Notes under the pieces: generated by a model
Told to the model about the DNA's origin: nothing
Databases searched by the model: none
What the model saw: only the letters and a program-made list of their open reading frames with translations
Program-made: the position numbers and the translations under genes
Shown here: positions 50,436-60,568 of the stretch, piece by piece
Position numbering within the stretch: position 1 is the stretch's first letter
Layout of the letters: every line of letters starts with the position of its first letter
Assembly (NCBI GenBank): GCA_030528885.1
Contig: JAUMXY010000003.1
Span: 1 to 64,000, forward strand
Origin: Bacteroidales bacterium
GTDB lineage: Bacteria; Bacteroidota; Bacteroidia; Bacteroidales; Bacteroidaceae
Direction: 5' to 3'
DNA length: 64,000 bases

Positions 50436-53400
50436 CGATGCATTATTTTATTTTTCATCTGCTCAAAAACATAGTAGACGCATGGAATAATGACCAAACT
50501 CAAAATGGTAGATGTAACCAAACCGCCTATGACGGCTATTGCCATAGGAGCACGCAATGAAGCCCCTTCACCAAAAGCTATCGCCATTGGCAACAGCGAG
50601 AGAATCGTTGTCAAACTTGTCATCAAAATTGGGCGGACACGCTGTCCTGCAGCCACAACTATGGCATCGGAGAGATTTGTATAACCATCCTTTATCTGAT
50701 TGATACGGTCCACCAAGACAATCGAATTGTTTACTGCTATACCCGCCAACATGATGATGCCAATCACACCCATAATATTGATAGTTGTTCCCGTCAAGAA
50801 AAACAACAATATAGCTCCAACCAAAGCAAGAGGAATTGTCAACAGGATGGTAAATGGATGAAGCAGTGACTCAAACTGAGATGCCATCACCATATATACA
50901 AGTACTATAGAAAGAGTCAATGCCAAAATCAGGCCTCCCATTGATTCTTGCCTTTTTTCCTCCTCGCCTGTCACACTGATGGAATAATTCGCAGGAAGTT
51001 CAATATCTTTCAAAGTCTGTCGAATGACCTCTGCGACTTGACTAAGCGAGTAACCATCTCCCAAATTAGCAGTTACTTTCGCGATACGACTTTGATTACG
51101 GCGATAGATTTCTTTCGGTGCCACATCTTGTTTCATATCCACTAATTCAACCAGTCTAAACTCCTGTCCTCCACTCGTAATCACCATATCGTTCAATTGC
51201 GCTAACGTAATTTCAGGTACTTGAATCTTGATGTCCCTCATCTCGCCTTTATAATCCATCTGTCCTGCACTGATTCCAGACAATTGCTCTTGTATCTGAG
51301 AAATAATAGTACTTACATTCAGATTATTCATACCCGCAACTTCGCGCTTAACAGTTAGAATCATTTCCGGGGCACCATCCTCTATCGAATTATTTACATT
51401 AAATAACCCTTCTATGCCTTCTGCTCTTGATTTCACTTCTTCCGCTATCGCAGTAAGTTCATCCAGTTCCTCGCCCTTAATTTCAATAACAACAGGCGCA
51501 CCTTCTGTACCCATTAAGGCTCCTAACGAATGTGATTCGTTGACAAACTCTAATTCAAGTCCTTCAATGTCTTGAGTGTTCGCATATAATTTCTCTATTA
51601 ACTCTTCAGGAGCAAGAGATGATTCAGAAGACAGTATGACCTTCATGCTTGCAGTATTCTCGCCATCAAAAACAGCATTTGCGCCACTACTACCTGGTCC
51701 CACATGGCTATATATGGTACATAGAGAATCTCCTGTTATCTCATAAATAAGATTTTCAATATTCTCTACAGTAGAGGCTGTTCTCTCCAATCGTGTTCCT
51801 TCATTCATCTTCACCCTAATATTGAACGCCGTACCTTCTGCAGTAGGCATGAATTCCGTACCGATAAACGGCAGCAGACAGCAAGTGCCTACCAACATCA
51901 ATATCGCGGCAAAAATCACCGTCCAACGCTTTTTCAGAATGACACGAAGAATATTTCCATACGCAGAGAACTGCAGAGGCTCTTTAATTGCTTTTTCCGA
52001 TTTATCTGTTTGCTTATCCTTCTTCCTAAAAATTCTTTCATAGAAGGTCGGTATAACCAATATCGCTACGAACAGCGATGAAACCAAAGAAAACGTTACA
52101 GTCCATGCTTGATCTTTAAAGAGTTCACCTGACGCTCCTTGCAAATACACAATAGGCAAAAACACAACAATCGTTGTTAAAGTCGAAGCACATACTGCGC
52201 CTCCCACTTCGTCAGTTCCTTGTATGACGGCATCCTTCAAAGGCAAACCTTTTTCTTGGTTTCGGAAGATACTTTCAATTACAACGATTGCGTTATCGAC
52301 CAACATTCCCGCTCCTAAAGCCAATCCACCCAGCGTCATGATATTCAGCGTCAGGTCATTGAAATACATCAGATTAAATGTTGCGACAATTGAAATCGGT
52401 ATTGCCAAAGAAATAATAAGCGTGACTTTCAATCTTCTCAAGAATACATAAAGAATGATGACAGCCAACACTATACCTAAGACTGCACTATCTTTTACTT
52501 CTCCAATAGAATTGTTGATGAAAGTCCCCTGATTACTTACTATATCAAAACTATATCCAGGCAGAGCTTTCTCCACATCAACCAATCTCTTCATCACTCC
52601 ATCCACTGCTTGTACTGTATTGTAACGCATCTCTTTGTAAACAGACAAGCCAATACATCTCTTGCCGTTTATACGTACGATATTATCTGGAGCTTTATTT
52701 TCAAAAAAGATATCAGCAACATCTCTCATATAGATAGGAGCCTTGCTTATAGGGGCAAACTCGGAAGCAACTGCCACATTACCTCCACCATCAGCCTCAG
52801 TTTCCTTATATCCGACGATAATCTTACCGAAATCAGCCTCTGTATCAAGCATATTCACACCGCTCACGATATACTGAGTACCCATTTCCGTAACTCGACC
52901 TCCAGAAATCCGCTGATTCTCTTCCTGAATCTTTGACGAAAGGGTATTGATGTCTAACCCATAAGCATTCAACTTATAAGGATTGGTCTTAACGATAAGG
53001 TTGCTCACCTCGTCACCGGACAAGACCACATCAGCCACTCCATCTACACGCACAAGTTCATTACGTACATATGAGTCTGCAACCTTCCGCAACTCAGCCA
53101 TATCTGTGATATGCTGATGTGACATTCCTATCAAGATAACAGGATCCGTATTCGGGTCATTTTGAGTAATCTGCAATTCTTCTATTTCATCATTCTGGAC
53201 AAAGCTATTCATTGCCTTCTGCAAATCCAAAAACGCCTCATCCATATCCTTATTCCAAGCATATTCCACAGACATTTGAGCCGAACCTGCTTTGATAATA
53301 GAAGATACAGTTGTTACATCTCTTTGACGAATGGCCATAGACTCCATTCTCTCCACGAATTGTTTTTCAATTTCTTCAGGTGGTTTTTCTCCCGTCTGGA

Positions 53401-53548
53401 TTTCTACAAACAATTTAGGGTTGTTGAGATCTGGCAGCAAATCCACACTCAACTTATCATATGATATTTTTCCCAGCAGCATAACCGCCCAAACCATCAT
53501 TAAGATGGTTACTGGATTATTAACTGCAAAGGTGATGAACTTCTTCAT
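50432..53548 (-). CDS. RND efflux permease, VDN/VNN type
   Basis: 1038 residues, first of two RND subunits of the hybrid operon. Twelve membrane segments and two periplasmic loops are present. Segment 4 has MLVDNAIVVIES: the second relay Asp of AcrB is Asn. Segment 10 has IAVNNSIVLVDRI: the relay Lys is Asn. This pattern resembles SwrC-type HAE1 pumps. The C-terminus overlaps the RND-ABC fusion start (ATGA), so the two are made together and may form mixed trimers, as MdtB/MdtC do. The adaptor is encoded 9 bp upstream. Confidence 0.92.
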   Translation of the reverse strand: MKKFITFAVNNPVTILMMVWAVMLLGKISYDKLSVDLLPDLNNPKLFVEIQTGEKPPEEIEKQFVERMESMAIRQRDVTTVSSIIKAGSAQMSVEYAWNKDMDEAFLDLQKAMNSFVQNDEIEELQITQNDPNTDPVILIGMSHQHITDMAELRKVADSYVRNELVRVDGVADVVLSGDEVSNLIVKTNPYKLNAYGLDINTLSSKIQEENQRISGGRVTEMGTQYIVSGVNMLDTEADFGKIIVGYKETEADGGGNVAVASEFAPISKAPIYMRDVADIFFENKAPDNIVRINGKRCIGLSVYKEMRYNTVQAVDGVMKRLVDVEKALPGYSFDIVSNQGTFINNSIGEVKDSAVLGIVLAVIILYVFLRRLKVTLIISLAIPISIVATFNLMYFNDLTLNIMTLGGLALGAGMLVDNAIVVIESIFRNQEKGLPLKDAVIQGTDEVGGAVCASTLTTIVVFLPIVYLQGASGELFKDQAWTVTFSLVSSLFVAILVIPTFYERIFRKKDKQTDKSEKAIKEPLQFSAYGNILRVILKKRWTVIFAAILMLVGTCCLLPFIGTEFMPTAEGTAFNIRVKMNEGTRLERTASTVENIENLIYEITGDSLCTIYSHVGPGSSGANAVFDGENTASMKVILSSESSLAPEELIEKLYANTQDIEGLELEFVNESHSLGALMGTEGAPVVIEIKGEELDELTAIAEEVKSRAEGIEGLFNVNNSIEDGAPEMILTVKREVAGMNNLNVSTIISQIQEQLSGISAGQMDYKGEMRDIKIQVPEITLAQLNDMVITSGGQEFRLVELVDMKQDVAPKEIYRRNQSRIAKVTANLGDGYSLSQVAEVIRQTLKDIELPANYSISVTGEEEKRQESMGGLILALTLSIVLVYMVMASQFESLLHPFTILLTIPLALVGAILLFFLTGTTINIMGVIGIIMLAGIAVNNSIVLVDRINQIKDGYTNLSDAIVVAAGQRVRPILMTSLTTILSLLPMAIAFGEGASLRAPMAIAVIGGLVTSTILSLVIIPCVYYVFEQMKNKIMHR

Positions 53549-53557
53549 TTATAAAGC

Positions 53558-54616
53558 TTATTTTTGAATTTTTACTTTACTGTTGTCACGCAGAGTCTCG
53601 TAACCACGAGTTACCAACTGATCTTCCAGATTCAGACCTTCCAGCACCTCAATATTATCCTTGTCTTCCAAGCCTGTACGGATGTTTCTCATACGAGCGA
53701 CTCCCCTCTCTACTACATAAACAGATTTTCTTTTTCCTCGAGTCATGACAATTTCCTTAGGAATCACAATCGTATTTTCCGACTTGTCTACAATGATATC
53801 TGCTTTAACAAACATACCAGGACGAAGCAACAAATCTTTATTATCAATAAGCAACTTACCGATAAAGGTTCGTGTTTCCGAACTGATAGCTGGTGACAAT
53901 TCGCTAATAACACCGTCAATTGTATCATCGGGCAGCGTATAATGAGTAATAGCTACAGCCTGACCTGGCTGAACTTCATTGATTGCGCTTTCGGGCAAAT
54001 TAATCTCCATAATCATTTTATCATAGCTCATTATTGACACGATAGACGAACCAGAAGGAACCTGTACATCTCGTGTATAATGAGGAAGATTTACGATGAC
54101 TCCGGTAAACGGTGCCTTCACATTCATCTTACCCAAACTTATCTGCGCATTCTCATAACTATACCTTGCATTGGCTATGCTCACCTCCGCGTTACGAACT
54201 TCACTTTGAGTTACACCACCCTTTTCATAAAGTGCACGTTTCTTGACTTCATCCTGCTCAGCTATTTCCAGCGACAATTTCTTTGAATCAATTGCAATGT
54301 CATTCTCGTATTCCCTGTTAACCAGTCTTACAATCGTTTCGCCAGCCAAAACTTTGTCACCCAGTTTATACGGCTGTTTAGTACGCGGATTTATCTGCAA
54401 ATGGTATTCGCCAGCCATCTCTGACGTCAATTCGACCTCAGCATTAGCCATAGCAGTTCCATTCGTTGTATTATATTTCTTGATTTCGCTCGTCTGAACT
54501 TCTGTCACTGACACAGGTGATGCCAATTCTGCAGTACTTCCGCCTTGCTGTTCCTCGCAAGCTGTAGCAAGTACACATGTAAGTAATATTGATGGTATTG
54601 AATATTGGAGTTTCAT
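53558..54616 (-). CDS. periplasmic adaptor lipoprotein of the ABC-RND system
   Basis: 352 residues; lipoprotein signal ending LATAC (Cys20). Lipoyl halves LGDKVLAGETIVRLVN and VKAPFTGVIVNLPHYTRD flank a short alpha-hairpin (about 95-140); the barrel domain follows (LRPGMFVKADIIVD, VIPKEIVMTRGKRKSVYVV). It is the only adaptor of the seven-gene run and probably serves both the RND pair and the TolC-like channel. Gaps to the neighbours are 27 and 9 bp. Confidence 0.9.
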   Translation of the reverse strand: MKLQYSIPSILLTCVLATACEEQQGGSTAELASPVSVTEVQTSEIKKYNTTNGTAMANAEVELTSEMAGEYHLQINPRTKQPYKLGDKVLAGETIVRLVNREYENDIAIDSKKLSLEIAEQDEVKKRALYEKGGVTQSEVRNAEVSIANARYSYENAQISLGKMNVKAPFTGVIVNLPHYTRDVQVPSGSSIVSIMSYDKMIMEINLPESAINEVQPGQAVAITHYTLPDDTIDGVISELSPAISSETRTFIGKLLIDNKDLLLRPGMFVKADIIVDKSENTIVIPKEIVMTRGKRKSVYVVERGVARMRNIRTGLEDKDNIEVLEGLNLEDQLVTRGYETLRDNSKVKIQK

Positions 54617-54643
54617 ACAATTTATTTTTTATTTGTTAATATT

Positions 54644-56149
54644 TCATTTTTTATTTTCTTTCGTATCTACATCTTGAGGAACAACGCTCATTGGAATAAC
54701 ATGTTTATCGTTCTCAAAATCATACAATGATATAATCTTCAGATTCAGCAATTCCAATTTATAGTTTATCAAAGTAGACACATACGACATTTTCTGATTA
54801 GACAGCTGAGTCTGGAATTGGTTCATCTCCATACCTGTCAACTCTCCATTTCTATATCTTTCTGCATTCAGGTCGTAAGTAAGCTGTGCATTCTGTACGC
54901 TTTGCTCCGCAATAGCAATCTGCGCTTCAAGATTGCGGAGGCTACGACAGCTTTTACGCACTGCTATCTCAATGGATTTCCTCTCTTCATCTGTCTCCAT
55001 ATCATACATCTTAATAGCTATTTCCTGCGCCTTTATTCGTGCTTTTCTTTCTCCCCAGTCAAACAAAGGAATGCTCAACGACATGGACACTCTTGGATTA
55101 TTTGTTGGATGGTCGTAAATCTTATTAAAATCCTCATTATCTCCCATAATACCCAGAGACAGAGACAAATTACCATCCAAACTGTTATTTTCTTTAATCT
55201 GCTTCATCTGGATATCCTGTTCAATACGTGAGATTTCCCTCTGTCTCAACTCAAGTCTCGAACTGAGTGCGCTCTCAATCGCCAGCATCATATTGATAGG
55301 AACCGGCTTTGCTGTAATCTCTGCAGTAATATCAAAATCCTGCTCTATTTCAATACCCAGAATCTTTTTCAAGTCATCCTTGGCATTTTCCAGAGACACT
55401 TTTCTGTTATCAACAGTAGAAACCGCTTGAGCCACATTGAGTTCGGCCTGATACAACTCGTCACGCGCAGACAAGTCAGCCTCAACCTTATTTTTGATGA
55501 TGTCAAAATTTTGCTGAGCATCCTTCAACTCCGCTTCACTGATTTCCAAGTTATTCTTTGCTGTATAAACATTATAGAAAGAACTTGTAATAGAACTCTC
55601 AAGGCTTAGACGACGAAGCGCATAATTAATAAGGGCATTTTCATAATCTCTCTCAATAGACTCCAAGTCCACTTTTGTTCTGTTGTAGGTAAACAGAGGC
55701 TGATTGATGCTCAAGTAGAGGTCATTGCTAAATGCCTGATTCTTATTCGACGTACCACTTGTACTCGTGTTGCTTTGCCATCCAAACTTGTTGTTCAATG
55801 ACACGGTGGCATCCGTCCAGATGATGGGCTGAGTGATGCTGAACGTACCATTAGATGAGAAAGACTCGTTAGTGTACCATTGTGAGAATCGGTTGTCAAA
55901 TGAACGGCTGTTGCTGTAAGAGAAAGGATTCAGCGTCAGCGAGAACTTTGACTTCAGCGATGCTTTCTGAGCTTCAAGACTCAACTTGTAACGTTCCAAA
56001 TTAAGCAAAGCATTCTGCAGCTCTGGACTATGGTCAATACTATACTGCAGAGCATCTTCAAGTGTCAAGTTCCATTGTTGTGCTTGCATGGTCATTCCAT
56101 ACAGCAATAAAGAACAGACACACGTGGTTTTTCGAATTGATTTTAGCAT
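54644..56149 (-). CDS. TolC-family channel of the ABC-RND system
   Basis: 501 residues with a signal peptide (MLKSIRKTTCVCSLLLYGMT, cleavage near MQAQQ). Two long helical repeats: LTLEDALQYSIDHSPELQNALLNLERYKL begins the first (in parts: LTLEDALQYSIDHSPEL), and MSLSIPLFDWGERKARIKAQE with the following coiled coil the second. It should form the outer-membrane tunnel. Located between the large ABC permease (18 bp) and the adaptor (27 bp). Confidence 0.9.
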   Translation of the reverse strand: MLKSIRKTTCVCSLLLYGMTMQAQQWNLTLEDALQYSIDHSPELQNALLNLERYKLSLEAQKASLKSKFSLTLNPFSYSNSRSFDNRFSQWYTNESFSSNGTFSITQPIIWTDATVSLNNKFGWQSNTSTSGTSNKNQAFSNDLYLSINQPLFTYNRTKVDLESIERDYENALINYALRRLSLESSITSSFYNVYTAKNNLEISEAELKDAQQNFDIIKNKVEADLSARDELYQAELNVAQAVSTVDNRKVSLENAKDDLKKILGIEIEQDFDITAEITAKPVPINMMLAIESALSSRLELRQREISRIEQDIQMKQIKENNSLDGNLSLSLGIMGDNEDFNKIYDHPTNNPRVSMSLSIPLFDWGERKARIKAQEIAIKMYDMETDEERKSIEIAVRKSCRSLRNLEAQIAIAEQSVQNAQLTYDLNAERYRNGELTGMEMNQFQTQLSNQKMSYVSTLINYKLELLNLKIISLYDFENDKHVIPMSVVPQDVDTKENKK

Positions 56150-56167
56150 GGTTATATTGATTTTTAT

Positions 56168-59100
56168 TTATTTCTTCACTATCTTTACGGCATCGGCAGT
56201 AATCATGCTGAGCTCGCTCAAATCTGTCAACCTCACCACTAGCGTGTCGCCAGCTATACCATAGGTATCCAGCAAGTTCCACCCATCAACGATTCTGCGC
56301 ATATCCAGTTCGAATGGTTCTTCGTAGTCGTCTACCTCTGATGACACAATGAAGTTATAGAGGTACTTCTGCCGCCCCCATCCGTTATTTCTTCTGAGCT
56401 GTTCTGGACGCTGTGCATAATAGTATAGTTCGTAACGTCCTGGACTTGGCACAGGAATCTTCCACTCGGCATACTGCTCTCCCTTTCCTGAACGTATAAC
56501 TACCGCCGAACGCACAGATTTACCAAAAAAGCTTTGGTCTGTTGTTGCAGTCCATCGTGCGGGTGCTCTCCATTCATTAACACCCACATACTTAAAGTTC
56601 TCCTCTTCGGTATTTTTGTTGATAAGTTCTCCTATATACCCTGATGGAGGCGCTTCCGACAAGCTGAACAGGAGCGAATCTTCATTATCCACAATCACTT
56701 CCTCCTCATTTTCCAAGAATCCTTCTGTCAAGACATACTCACCCTCATCCAACAACACATAGGCCTCTTCCGCTCTGCCAGGACGCACGGTCACCATCAC
56801 TGGCAGGTTCTTCGAGAAGAGCGTATTGATATTGAATGCACTCGGCATCTCTTCCCAATGGGAAACAAGACGCTTTGTCTGATGAGGTTCAAAATCGACA
56901 ATCCACTCTGTAGGCTTTTCCTCATCATTAAAATACTGCTTTCCATCACCTTCACGATTAGACCAGAACTGCAGCTGCATATTGACGCTGCCAGGACGGT
57001 CAGACATATTGGTCAGCACCATTTCTGCCTGATATATCTCTTGTGTAGGAGTCTCAACGAAAGTAATAACAGGAGTTCCAATCATAAATTCTGCCAACTG
57101 AGAAGGGCTATTCCACTCGGTTAGCCGCGAACGAATATCCGTTCCTGCAATCTGCCCCAATGTATCCAACAGCTGTTCAAATGAGAGATTGCGGAAAGCA
57201 TTGCTCAAGACATGCGCAGACAAGGTATCGCGGAAGGCTTGTACACCCAGTTTCCTTTCTGCATCCAAGAAAAGCTTCTTGCCTTGCAGCATAATCAGAT
57301 TGTTCATCAAATCGCGATATTCTGTTTCCTTCAGCAAATCCTTGAATGAAGCATCCTGCATCAGCATGAGTGCCTTTTCCTCATTGCTCAGGCCATTCAC
57401 ATCACGCATCCATGAGTTGCCCATTCCGCCACTTCCATTATTCTGCAGCATCAATTCAATCAATCTGTTCGCCACAGGCCATTCTGAAGAATAGATGTTG
57501 TACCTGAAATTGTACATCTGCGGGAAAATGTGGAACGGACTCTCCTGCACGCTCACCGAACCTCGTCCCATTGCTCCCTCTTGGAAGTCATATCCCGAAC
57601 TGCGATCCCACATGAAATAAAGCATATCGCGGAACACTGCCATCTGCACATCATAATCTGTCATTGACTGACCGCCACGACCGCCCCATCCGCCGCGACC
57701 GCCGCGCCCTCCGCGCTGCTGATTCTGTCGCCATTCCTTTTGCTGCTTGATGTTAAAGCGCCAGCTATTATACATCTTCTCAGGCACCAGCACCATCTCG
57801 GGCTGCATTTTCTCCTGCGCTTGCGTCCAAGTGCGCGAGTAGCTAGCGAAATGCGCAGGAACCTCGATGATAGAAAAGCGATTGAAAGGATACATCATAT
57901 TCACTTCTTCCTCATAATAGAATCTCACGTCACTGATGATAGAAGGAATCGTATCATGTATCAGGTCAAGCTCTTGGCTGAAGAAGTCATGCCCATCGAT
58001 GTACCACGCAGAGTACAAAGTGCTGTCAACTTCGATAGAACAATCCTTGTATGGACCAATGATGAGCGACAGCGACTGCAACGGGTACTCGGGAGAGAAC
58101 GAAGTAGTCAGAGAGTCAGCACTCAGTCGGCGTTCACCTTGTGAAAGCACCGTCATACCGGCATTAGGCTTCACCTCCATGCTGAACTTCGTAAAATAGC
58201 ACTGCTGCCAGTCAGGACTTTCACTGCTGTAGCATACGCCAGGGCGCGGATACCAATAGAGCTCAGGAGTCAGCAACGTGTATTCAGCCGTCTGATATCC
58301 ATATCTTTTACCTACATTAAAGTTATCCATGAATTTCTCCTGCGTGTTCAGCATCTCTTCAGGAATGTCAAGATAACAGATTCGTTCGTCAACCACACCC
58401 TCATATTCAACAGTAAACGCAATGCGTTCATTCTCCTTTACAGTTCTTTGGACATCAATCTTCAACAGATGCTCCTCGCGCCAGAAAGAAAGCGGCTTGC
58501 CCCCCATGTTGACTGCCGTCACCTCAAAGCCCGGATTCAAGGTGAAAGTAAATGTCGAAGCAGCCTTTACTGGCGTACCGATTATATGTGCCTGGAATTT
58601 CAATACATCTTCTTGCTGCACCACCTCTATTCTGCACGAATCGATTTCCATCTTTGGGTCATGCACATGCTGGTTATTCAGTTCCACCAAACGCTCCTGA
58701 AACAGTTCCGAATTGACATATCTGTACACATGATAGCCACCGCATCCCAGACCTGCACACACCATCACCGTAGCAAAAGCACGCCAAGGGTAAAGGGCAC
58801 GCGGCGAATTAGGCAGACGGCGGAACAAAGAGATGCTCCAAAGTATCATGCCCAATCCCAAGAACAGATACATCAGGCGATGAATGACAAGCGACTGCCA
58901 ATCAGCAAAGCCCGTAATCGTCGACATCATCATAGGAAGATTAAATCCTATGTAATCAAACAGATAATAGAACTTATCGCCAATATAAAAGAGTGTCAGT
59001 CCGATATATCCAAGCAGGATGACAAACGTCAGCGCCTGGTTCTTGATGACAAGCATCAGGAATGTGGACAAACCTATTATATATATAAGTGTTGGTATGT

Positions 59101-59548
59101 TCAGGATGAAGAGATACATGAAGAAGCTGAGCGGAGACACATGCTCCTGCAAATACACGTATCCCATCGCAACGGAAACTGCGATGACAATGAGGTTCAG
59201 CACAAGAAATACTTGCAGCGTTCCCCACATCTTGCCCAACAGATACTCGGCATTGCTGAGCGGACGGACATAAAAGACCTCGGACGTGTCCAGCTGCTTA
59301 TCTCGCTTCAAATATTCAGAAGCCAAGAAGATAGACACGATTGCTTGAGCCACATTAAAATACAGCATCAAGTTGTAGGCCAGCAACGAAGGTATGCTAA
59401 TAAAAGCATGAGGGTTCACCACGATAGAAGCAGACGAGGTGATAATCAAGATGACTGAAACTGTTGAGAACACCTTAAAAAACCAGCTGCGAGTCAACAG
59501 CTTTGCCTCGTATTTTGCAACAGACAGTATATTGTTCAAGAACTGCAT
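56168..59548 (-). CDS. ABC-2 permease with inactive M1-like periplasmic domain
   Basis: 1126 residues. The first 275 contain six to eight membrane segments of an ABC-2 permease (LLTRSWFFKVFSTVSVILII; EYLLGKMWGTLQVFLVLNL). A large periplasmic part follows: beta domain (about 290-440), an M1-aminopeptidase-like region (about 440-860) including YNIYSSEWPVANRLIELML but no HEXXH, an RGG tract (GGRGGRGGWGGRGG, about 609-623), further beta-rich domains, and a C-terminal golvesin-like module (about 990-1126: SGKGEQYAEWKIPVPSPGRY, YNFIVSSEVDDYEEPFELD). Bacteroidota encode permease-M1 fusions with an intact zinc site; here it is lost. It follows the ATPase gene by 84 bp. Confidence 0.78.
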   Translation of the reverse strand: MQFLNNILSVAKYEAKLLTRSWFFKVFSTVSVILIITSSASIVVNPHAFISIPSLLAYNLMLYFNVAQAIVSIFLASEYLKRDKQLDTSEVFYVRPLSNAEYLLGKMWGTLQVFLVLNLIVIAVSVAMGYVYLQEHVSPLSFFMYLFILNIPTLIYIIGLSTFLMLVIKNQALTFVILLGYIGLTLFYIGDKFYYLFDYIGFNLPMMMSTITGFADWQSLVIHRLMYLFLGLGMILWSISLFRRLPNSPRALYPWRAFATVMVCAGLGCGGYHVYRYVNSELFQERLVELNNQHVHDPKMEIDSCRIEVVQQEDVLKFQAHIIGTPVKAASTFTFTLNPGFEVTAVNMGGKPLSFWREEHLLKIDVQRTVKENERIAFTVEYEGVVDERICYLDIPEEMLNTQEKFMDNFNVGKRYGYQTAEYTLLTPELYWYPRPGVCYSSESPDWQQCYFTKFSMEVKPNAGMTVLSQGERRLSADSLTTSFSPEYPLQSLSLIIGPYKDCSIEVDSTLYSAWYIDGHDFFSQELDLIHDTIPSIISDVRFYYEEEVNMMYPFNRFSIIEVPAHFASYSRTWTQAQEKMQPEMVLVPEKMYNSWRFNIKQQKEWRQNQQRGGRGGRGGWGGRGGQSMTDYDVQMAVFRDMLYFMWDRSSGYDFQEGAMGRGSVSVQESPFHIFPQMYNFRYNIYSSEWPVANRLIELMLQNNGSGGMGNSWMRDVNGLSNEEKALMLMQDASFKDLLKETEYRDLMNNLIMLQGKKLFLDAERKLGVQAFRDTLSAHVLSNAFRNLSFEQLLDTLGQIAGTDIRSRLTEWNSPSQLAEFMIGTPVITFVETPTQEIYQAEMVLTNMSDRPGSVNMQLQFWSNREGDGKQYFNDEEKPTEWIVDFEPHQTKRLVSHWEEMPSAFNINTLFSKNLPVMVTVRPGRAEEAYVLLDEGEYVLTEGFLENEEEVIVDNEDSLLFSLSEAPPSGYIGELINKNTEEENFKYVGVNEWRAPARWTATTDQSFFGKSVRSAVVIRSGKGEQYAEWKIPVPSPGRYELYYYAQRPEQLRRNNGWGRQKYLYNFIVSSEVDDYEEPFELDMRRIVDGWNLLDTYGIAGDTLVVRLTDLSELSMITADAVKIVKK

Positions 59549-59632
59549 TTATCTAATAGGGGTAAAGTTTAAAGGTTAAAAAGCTGAGTTAAGAGGTCAA
59601 CGTTAAGGTTTTATTTATCTGCAACGTCAACA

Positions 59633-60526
59633 TCAGTCATTCAGCCACAAATCAAGTTTGTTTTCCATAAAATACACGTAAGCATGCTCCAAGTTTGGTG
59701 CAAAAGGTTCAGCCTCATAACCCTCCAGTTCATCAGCAACCACCTGAATCTCCCAGTTTCGGCCTCGTGGTATGGTAGATATGACAGGATAGCGAGCGCT
59801 AATCACCTTATAGTCATCATTGCTCACACACAGGCGCCACACCTTGCCTTCTGCACGCTTCAGCATCTCTTCAGGCGAGCCTTTGAACGAGATTTCGCCC
59901 TTGTTCAGCAGCGCCATATCCACGCAAGAGCTGGAAATGTCGCCGACAATGTGCGTAGAAAGAATAATCGTAATGTCATTGCCGCTCACCTGCGTCAGCA
60001 GGTTACGGAAACGGATACGCTCCTCAGGGTCAAGACCCGTCGTCGGCTCGTCCACGATAATCACCTTAGGCTCATGTATCAACGCCTGCGCAATGCCCAG
60101 TCTTCGTTTCATACCGCCCGAGAGTTTAGAAGCATAACGTTCTCTCACTTCATACAGACCTACTTGCTCCAGCATGTCCGCCACAGCCTGCTTGCGCTTG
60201 CGGCCATCGTTCATGCCTGACAATCGAGCTGCATAGTCCAGATACTCCTGCACTTTATATTTGGCGAAGAAACGAAAATCCTGAGGCAGATAACCCAATA
60301 TGCGCCTTACTTCACGGCGCTCCTTCAGCAGATTGCATCCATACATCTCCACCTCGCCGCTAGTAGGCTCCATCAGCGCCACCAAAATACGCATCAACGT
60401 AGATTTCCCTGCACCATTAGGTCCCAACAGTCCAAACATGCCTGAAGGAATTTCCAAATTAATGTCCTTCAAAGCATGATAACCATTCGGGTAGATTTTA
60501 TTCAGATTTTTAATTTTTATAGACAT
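59633..60526 (-). CDS. ABC ATPase, first gene of the ABC-RND operon
   Basis: 297 residues from the ATG at 60526 (MSIKIKNLNKIYPNG); the frame is open to 60703 but that stretch covers the promoter. Walker A GPNGAGKST (35-43), LSGGMKRRLG signature, VIIVDEPTTGLDP Walker B, and ILSTHIVGD. A C-terminal extension (about 215-297) resembles DUF4162 and ends NLEHAYVYFMENK, closely like NLEDAYLCLLKNL at the end of the fused ATPase in the 1563-residue protein; the two ATPases are probably ancient duplicates. It would power the 1126-residue permease. Confidence 0.9.
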   Translation of the reverse strand: MSIKIKNLNKIYPNGYHALKDINLEIPSGMFGLLGPNGAGKSTLMRILVALMEPTSGEVEMYGCNLLKERREVRRILGYLPQDFRFFAKYKVQEYLDYAARLSGMNDGRKRKQAVADMLEQVGLYEVRERYASKLSGGMKRRLGIAQALIHEPKVIIVDEPTTGLDPEERIRFRNLLTQVSGNDITIILSTHIVGDISSSCVDMALLNKGEISFKGSPEEMLKRAEGKVWRLCVSNDDYKVISARYPVISTIPRGRNWEIQVVADELEGYEAEPFAPNLEHAYVYFMENKLDLWLND

Positions 60527-60568
60527 AGCTAATCTATAGGTTAGAATAAAAGTGTTGTGTTTGTGCCA

